Positions 59,630 through 64,000 of a stretch of 64,000 bases of DNA are shown here, in pieces. Positions within the stretch are counted from its first letter, which is position 1; each line of letters begins with the position of its first letter. The stretch is taken from assembly GCA_963575655.1 (NCBI GenBank), contig CAUYTY010000111.1, positions 36,207-100,206 on the forward strand, in the 5' to 3' direction. The position numbers and the translations under genes are program-made. The stretch is from Gammaproteobacteria bacterium (lineage in GTDB: Bacteria; Pseudomonadota; Gammaproteobacteria; CAIRSR01). The notes beneath the pieces were generated by a model. That model searched no databases. It saw only the letters and a program-made list of their open reading frames with translations, and was not told the origin of the DNA.

Positions 59630-59658
59630 AAAATGATTCCTTATAACAGATCAGGCCG

Positions 59659-60498
59659 CTATACAACTTCATTCGATGATCTTGCTTGCGCTTGCGGTAG
59701 CGCCTCTGCCAATCGTGCAAATTGGGCGATGGACAATACCTCGGGACGGGCGCCGGGGTCTACGCCAGCCTCGCGAATCGCCGTTTCGGCTAACAGGTCA
59801 CGCAGGGTATTACGTACCGTTTTCCGACGTTGAGAGAAGACCTGACGCACCAATAGCGCAAAAGAGTGGTGGTCGGCCACGACCACGGGAGGTATGGCAT
59901 GGGGCCGCAATCGCACCACAGCGGATTCTACCCGAGGCGGTGGCCGGAAACACCCGGCAGCCACGGTAAATAATCGCTCCACGCTACAACGGTATTGGAC
60001 CATTACACTCAAGCGACCGTAACTCCCTCCCCCAGGATGAGCAGCCAGGCGTTCGACGACCTCGCGTTGCAACATAAAGTGCATATCCCGCACCAGCGGC
60101 GGATTTAATGAATCCACCGGGTGAAGCTGGTCCAATAAATGAAAAAGTAACGGGGTAGCGACGTTATAGGGAAGATTACCAACCAGGCGGAGTGATCCTT
60201 GGAGCGCAAGGGACTGAAAGTCAAAAGAGAGGGCATCGGCCTGGTGGATAATCAATTCTCCGCTGCCCGCGCAGCGTTCTCGCAGATGTGGAATAACATC
60301 GCGGTCTAATTCGACGGCCTCGACCCGTCCTGCTTCCTGCAATAACGGAAGGGTCAGCGCACCCAGCCCCGGACCAATCTCGACCAAATGATCATCGGTG
60401 CGGGGGGCAATCGCCGCCACGATTCGGGAAAGGACCATGGGATCGTGGAGAAAATGCTGACCGAAACGTTTACGCGGTGCAGGTGGGGCAGAGGTCAT
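59659..60498 (-). CDS. rsmA: 16S rRNA (adenine1518/1519-N6)-dimethyltransferase RsmA (KsgA)
   Basis: RsmA (279 aa) dimethylates two adjacent adenines of helix 45 in 16S rRNA during 30S maturation. The N-terminus KRFGQHFLHDPMVLSRIV, SAM motif I VEIGPGLGALTLPLL, and catalytic motif NLPYNVATPLLFHL are intact, with the C-terminal domain ending in RRKTVRNTLRDLL. It is transcribed alone; argH lies 62 bases upstream on the same strand. Usual neighbours (pdxA, apaG) are not seen. Confidence 0.96.
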   Translation of the reverse strand: MTSAPPAPRKRFGQHFLHDPMVLSRIVAAIAPRTDDHLVEIGPGLGALTLPLLQEAGRVEAVELDRDVIPHLRERCAGSGELIIHQADALSFDFQSLALQGSLRLVGNLPYNVATPLLFHLLDQLHPVDSLNPPLVRDMHFMLQREVVERLAAHPGGGSYGRLSVMVQYRCSVERLFTVAAGCFRPPPRVESAVVRLRPHAIPPVVVADHHSFALLVRQVFSQRRKTVRNTLRDLLAETAIREAGVDPGARPEVLSIAQFARLAEALPQAQARSSNEVV

Positions 60499-60560
60499 GT
60501 TCGATATCTAGGTCCAGTAGAGAGGAGGTAGGGGGTGGACAATCAAAAATAAAATGCTGA

Positions 60561-61952
60561 TCAAGAATCTTTAAGCCGTTTCCGTGCCCTAATTATCGCG
60601 GCGCGAACCTGGCGTGGGGCGGTACCACCAAAGTGGTCGCGTGCCGCTACCGAACCTTCCAAAGTCAGCACCTCGTAGACGTCCGCATCGATAACCGACG
60701 CAAAGCCGCACAATTCCTCTAAGGAAAGTTGCGCAAGGTCACGCTGGGTTTCTACGCCTAAACGCACGGCCCGACCCACGGCCTCGTGGGCATCGCGAAA
60801 GGGAACCCCGCGACGTACCAAATAATCCGCGAGATCAGTGGCCGTTGCAAAACCACGCCGCGCCGCCTCGCGTAAATGGTCACGTTTGACCTGTAATACC
60901 GGCACCATATCGGCATATACCTTTAACGACCCGCGTACCGTGTCCACCGTATCGAATAGAGGCTCCTTGTCTTCTTGATTATCTTTGTTGTAGGCCAGTG
61001 GTTGGCCCTTCATCAAGGTTAACAGCGCCATTAAATGGCCATTCACCCGCCCGGTCTTACCGCGTACCAATTCGGGGACATCTGGATTCTTCTTTTGAGG
61101 CATAATTGAAGACCCCGTACAAAAGGCATCCGAGAGATCGACGAAATCAAAAGCGGGTGAGGACCACAATACCAATTCTTCTGAAAAACGCGAGAGATGG
61201 GTCATGAGCAAGGCCGCACATGACGTAAACTCAATGGCGAAATCTCGATCCGATACTGCGTCCAGCGAATTTTCGGCCACCGTCGCGAAACCCAAAAGCT
61301 GTGCGGTATAGGCACGATCGATGGGATAACTGGTACCGGCCAGGGCCGCCGCGCCCAGTGGTAAAACATTGACGCGAATTCGGCAATCCTGTAGCCGTCC
61401 CCGATCGCGCTGCAACATCTCGAACCAGGCCAATAGATGATGACCAAAGGTGACGGGTTGGGCGGTTTGCAGATGGGTAAAGCCGGGCATAATTGTATCG
61501 GCCTCGCGCTCGGCCACGTCGAGCAAGGCTTCTTGCAGGCGCGTAAGTTCGGCAAGAATGGCGTCGATCTCGTCGCGCAACCATAACCGCACATCCGTGG
61601 CTACCTGATCATTACGGGAACGACCAGTGTGGAGTTTCTTGCCCGCTACGCCGATCCGCTCGATAAGTCGTGACTCGATATTCATGTGGACATCTTCGAG
61701 ACGAATCTCCCAGGGAAATTCGCCGCGTTCGATCTCGTCGAGGATCTCCGTCAATCCGCCCTCAATGGCGGTCAGGTCTTCCGTAGTGAGTACTCCGGCC
61801 CGCGTCAACATCCGGGCATGGGCGAGGGATCCAGCAATATCGTGGCGGGCCAAGCGATAATCGAAACTTACTGAGGCGGTAAATGCCTCGACAAAGGCAT
61901 TCGTGGGGGCAGTAAAACGACCTGCCCAGGGTTTATCGCTAGAGATGCTCAT
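60561..61952 (-). CDS. argH: Argininosuccinate lyase
   Basis: ArgH (463 aa) cleaves argininosuccinate to arginine and fumarate, the last step of arginine synthesis. It belongs to the fumarase/aspartase superfamily and acts as a homotetramer. The signature loop [20 protein letters not shown], with catalytic Ser, is present, as are [12 protein letters not shown] and [19 protein letters not shown]. The N-terminal [13 protein letters not shown] is typical. Length is normal. It lies between rsmA and pgi on the same strand, with 35 bases to the pgi end, so pgi-argH-rsmA may be one transcript. Confidence 0.97.
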   Translation of the reverse strand: MSISSDKPWAGRFTAPTNAFVEAFTASVSFDYRLARHDIAGSLAHARMLTRAGVLTTEDLTAIEGGLTEILDEIERGEFPWEIRLEDVHMNIESRLIERIGVAGKKLHTGRSRNDQVATDVRLWLRDEIDAILAELTRLQEALLDVAEREADTIMPGFTHLQTAQPVTFGHHLLAWFEMLQRDRGRLQDCRIRVNVLPLGAAALAGTSYPIDRAYTAQLLGFATVAENSLDAVSDRDFAIEFTSCAALLMTHLSRFSEELVLWSSPAFDFVDLSDAFCTGSSIMPQKKNPDVPELVRGKTGRVNGHLMALLTLMKGQPLAYNKDNQEDKEPLFDTVDTVRGSLKVYADMVPVLQVKRDHLREAARRGFATATDLADYLVRRGVPFRDAHEAVGRAVRLGVETQRDLAQLSLEELCGFASVIDADVYEVLTLEGSVAARDHFGGTAPRQVRAAIIRARKRLKDS

Positions 61953-61987
61953 GGGATCTATTCTTATGATGGATGGGTGATAACCGT

Positions 61988-63640
61988 TTACAGTGGCTCC
62001 CTTCGATTGGCCAGATAATAATTGACCAGGCCATTGGTAGAAGAATCGTGACTTGTGACCGGGGCCGTGCCTTGTAATTCTGGTAACAGGGTGCTGGCGA
62101 GTTGTTTACCAAGCTCTACCCCCCACTGGTCAAATGAGTTGACGTTCCAGATGATTCCCTGCACGAATACCTTATGCTCATAGAGGGCCAGCAGAGAACC
62201 CAGGGTGCGCGGGTTGAGACGTTGGAGCAAGAGGGAATTGGTTGGGCGGTTGCCAGGAAATACCTTATGGGGTACTAAACGCTCCAGCGCCTCTCCGGTG
62301 AGTCCTGCGGCTACCAATTCTGCGCGGGCCTCGGTCTCGGTTTTTCCTTTCATTAAGGCCTCCGTCTGGGCGAAGAAATTGGACAACAGTACCTCGTGAT
62401 GAGTCCCAACCGTATTATGGGTTTCGATCGAGGCAATAAAGTCTGCCGAGACCAGGCGCGTACCTTGATGGATGAGCTGATAGAAGGCGTGTTGGCCGTT
62501 GGTTCCTGGTTCTCCCCAGAGGATCGGCCCAGACTGGTAATCCAGCACCCGCCCGTTGCGGTCTACCCCTTTGCCGTTGCTCTCCATATCCAATTGCTGC
62601 AAATAGGCGGGAAGGCGTGCGAGATATTGGTCGTAAGGGAGTATGGCATGACTATCGGCCCCAAGGAAATTAGCACACCAGACCCCAAGGAGCGCCAAGA
62701 TAATTGGCATATTGACCGCCGCTGGCGCTTGTCGAAAGTGTTCGTCCATTTCGTGGCCTCCCTGTAATAATGCCTTGAAGTGTTCCGAACCAACCATCAA
62801 ACAGATCGGTAATCCTATTGCTGACCATAGAGAATAGCGTCCACCGACCCAATCCCAGAATTCAAATTGATTTGCGGCATCGATACCGAAGGCTTGTACC
62901 GCATGGGTATTGGTGGAGACCGCCACAAAGTGGCGTCGAATCATGGGCTCTAGCCCCCCTTTCTCCAAGAACCAACGCCGCGCTGAGTGGGCGTTCATCA
63001 TAGTTTCCTGGGTGGTGAAGGTTTTGGAGGCGATTATAAAGAGGGTGGTTTCAGGGTCGAGGTTGCGCAGGGCCTCCGTGAGGTGGGTGCCATCCACATT
63101 GGAGACAAAGTGGGCACGCAATCCGGGACGGTGGTACGGGGTGAGCGCCTCCGTGACCATCGCGGGGCCTAGATCGGACCCGCCGATGCCGATGTTGACC
63201 AGGTCCGTAATCGGTCGGTTGGTCCAACCGCACCAGTCACCGGCCGCAAGGGCATCGGAGAAGCGATACATCTGCGCGAGCACCTGGCGTACCTGCGGCA
63301 TCACGTCTTGTCCGTCAATGATAATCGGTCGCTCGGAACGATTGCGCAATGCGCTGTGGAGTACCGCGCGCCCCTCGGTGGTATTGATGGCCTCCCCCGC
63401 GAACATCCGCGCACGCCACTCTTCCACACCACAAAATCGGGCCAGATCGAGCAGTAGGGTTAGCGTCTCGTCGGTCAGTCGATGTTTGGCGTAGTCCAGG
63501 AAAATATCGCCAACCTTCAACGAGTAACGTGTAAAACGAGCCGGGTCGGCAGCAAAGAGGGAACGCATCGACAGTTTTGCGGCCGTCTGGGCGTGTTTGG
63601 TGAGCTGTTGCCAGGGGGGGGATTGAGTTAATGAGGACAT
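61988..63640 (-). CDS. pgi: Glucose-6-phosphate isomerase
   Basis: Pgi (550 aa) interconverts glucose-6-phosphate and fructose-6-phosphate in glycolysis and gluconeogenesis. It is also the first step from fructose-6-phosphate to the glucose-1-phosphate used by rfbA. Motifs include [18 protein letters not shown], the substrate site [37 protein letters not shown] with the catalytic Glu and His, and [14 protein letters not shown]. The C8 run near the start ([11 protein letters not shown]) is in frame. It is the first gene of the possible pgi-argH-rsmA unit. Confidence 0.97.
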   Translation of the reverse strand: MSSLTQSPPWQQLTKHAQTAAKLSMRSLFAADPARFTRYSLKVGDIFLDYAKHRLTDETLTLLLDLARFCGVEEWRARMFAGEAINTTEGRAVLHSALRNRSERPIIIDGQDVMPQVRQVLAQMYRFSDALAAGDWCGWTNRPITDLVNIGIGGSDLGPAMVTEALTPYHRPGLRAHFVSNVDGTHLTEALRNLDPETTLFIIASKTFTTQETMMNAHSARRWFLEKGGLEPMIRRHFVAVSTNTHAVQAFGIDAANQFEFWDWVGGRYSLWSAIGLPICLMVGSEHFKALLQGGHEMDEHFRQAPAAVNMPIILALLGVWCANFLGADSHAILPYDQYLARLPAYLQQLDMESNGKGVDRNGRVLDYQSGPILWGEPGTNGQHAFYQLIHQGTRLVSADFIASIETHNTVGTHHEVLLSNFFAQTEALMKGKTETEARAELVAAGLTGEALERLVPHKVFPGNRPTNSLLLQRLNPRTLGSLLALYEHKVFVQGIIWNVNSFDQWGVELGKQLASTLLPELQGTAPVTSHDSSTNGLVNYYLANRREPL

Positions 63641-64000
63641 GCAGGGATTCAGTGAGAGGGTGTCCGTGAGATGATTTTTTATTAGTATTCATCCAAGTAA
63701 TCACCTATCGGATCTAGGTCGCATTCGACCGTGGACGCCTCGGCAGACACTAAGCAACCACGGATAATCTGCGTTATTGCTGGGATGGACACTACCAGCC
63801 GAAAATTATGTCACACACGACCCGTTCCGGGTCCCTCTCTGCGTTCCTCTGCGTCGTTCTTCACCGCCTATTTGAGTTTTCCATGGCTACTCACCCTATC
63901 CCCAGCCCACGTTGGTGGGATGCACCCGAAGCCAACGAGAGCTGGGGGGTGGTGTTTCAGACCTGGATATTGCGGTAGCCATTCTTCAAACATGGGTATC
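63641..64000. other. Region upstream of pgi, no gene recognised
   Basis: Open frames here are short or antisense to pgi. The stretch near 63834-63870 (CTCTCTGCGTTCCTCTGCGTCGTTCTTC) is repetitive. A plus-strand gene could begin near 63880 and run out of the window, but I cannot support one. Confidence 0.4.

Noticed and set aside
63315..63704. Minus-strand frame of 129 codons overlapping the pgi start
   Set aside because: It is an alternative frame of pgi, whose N-terminal sequence is complete and typical.
1..64000. CRISPR arrays, tRNA or rRNA genes
   Set aside because: No regularly spaced short direct repeats and no tRNA T-loop or rRNA signatures were found on reading both strands. A tRNA scan was not possible here.

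Overview
The window reads as chromosome of a motile gammaproteobacterium that respires aerobically and probably fixes CO2. The flagellar/chemotaxis order flhF-flhG-fliA-cheY-cheZ, a DUF3334 protein, a complete nuoA-N set with separate nuoC and nuoD, LptG and a CbbQ/CbbO Rubisco-activase pair point to a polar-flagellated, Chromatiales/Thiotrichales-like organism. That placement is an inference from gene content. No rRNA, tRNA or CRISPR array was recognised.

Layout. 1-10394: the 3' part of a giant Ig-like repeat surface protein whose N-terminus lies outside the window. 11229-26190: the 14-gene complex I operon nuoABCDEFGHIJKLMN, with rfbB starting on the base after the nuoN stop and rfbA behind it (dTDP-sugar synthesis). 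28503-37332: a membrane-associated set on the minus strand (two paralogous one-TM coiled-coil proteins, an SPFH/flotillin-like protein, a very large MscS-type channel), interleaved with IS200/IS605-like repeats, a relic region containing an HsdM-like start, and pgeF on the plus strand. 37383-41029: a Lon-family AAA protease and LptG. 41919-46502: flhF-flhG-fliA-cheY-cheZ. 47070-53960: a GspE/PilB-type ATPase, DUF3334, cbbQ-cbbO and an HDOD protein. 54188-59629: accessory DNA with two small unknown genes, a MITE-like repeat, a HopJ-CysZ fusion, and a two-gene STAND (NB-ARC/TPR) system whose ATPase gene is split by a fresh-looking IS630-family insertion. 59659-63640: the housekeeping genes rsmA, argH and pgi.

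The strongest cross-window pattern concerns G/C runs. Each of the four genic runs of 9 or more found here (giant Ig protein, nuoL, MscS-type channel, flhF) coincides with a frame break in a gene that otherwise continues perfectly in another frame. The genic runs of exactly 8 that I checked are read in frame or show no visible break. This looks like length error or slippage at long homopolymers rather than four independent gene losses, and I annotate these four as single genes.

The accessory finding of most biological interest is the STAND pair at 56448-59629. A 145-residue partner overlaps the ATPase by ATGA, and both proteins begin with the same short module. Removing the IS element and one TA copy restores the NB-ARC to TPR reading frame, leaving one remaining in-frame TGA.
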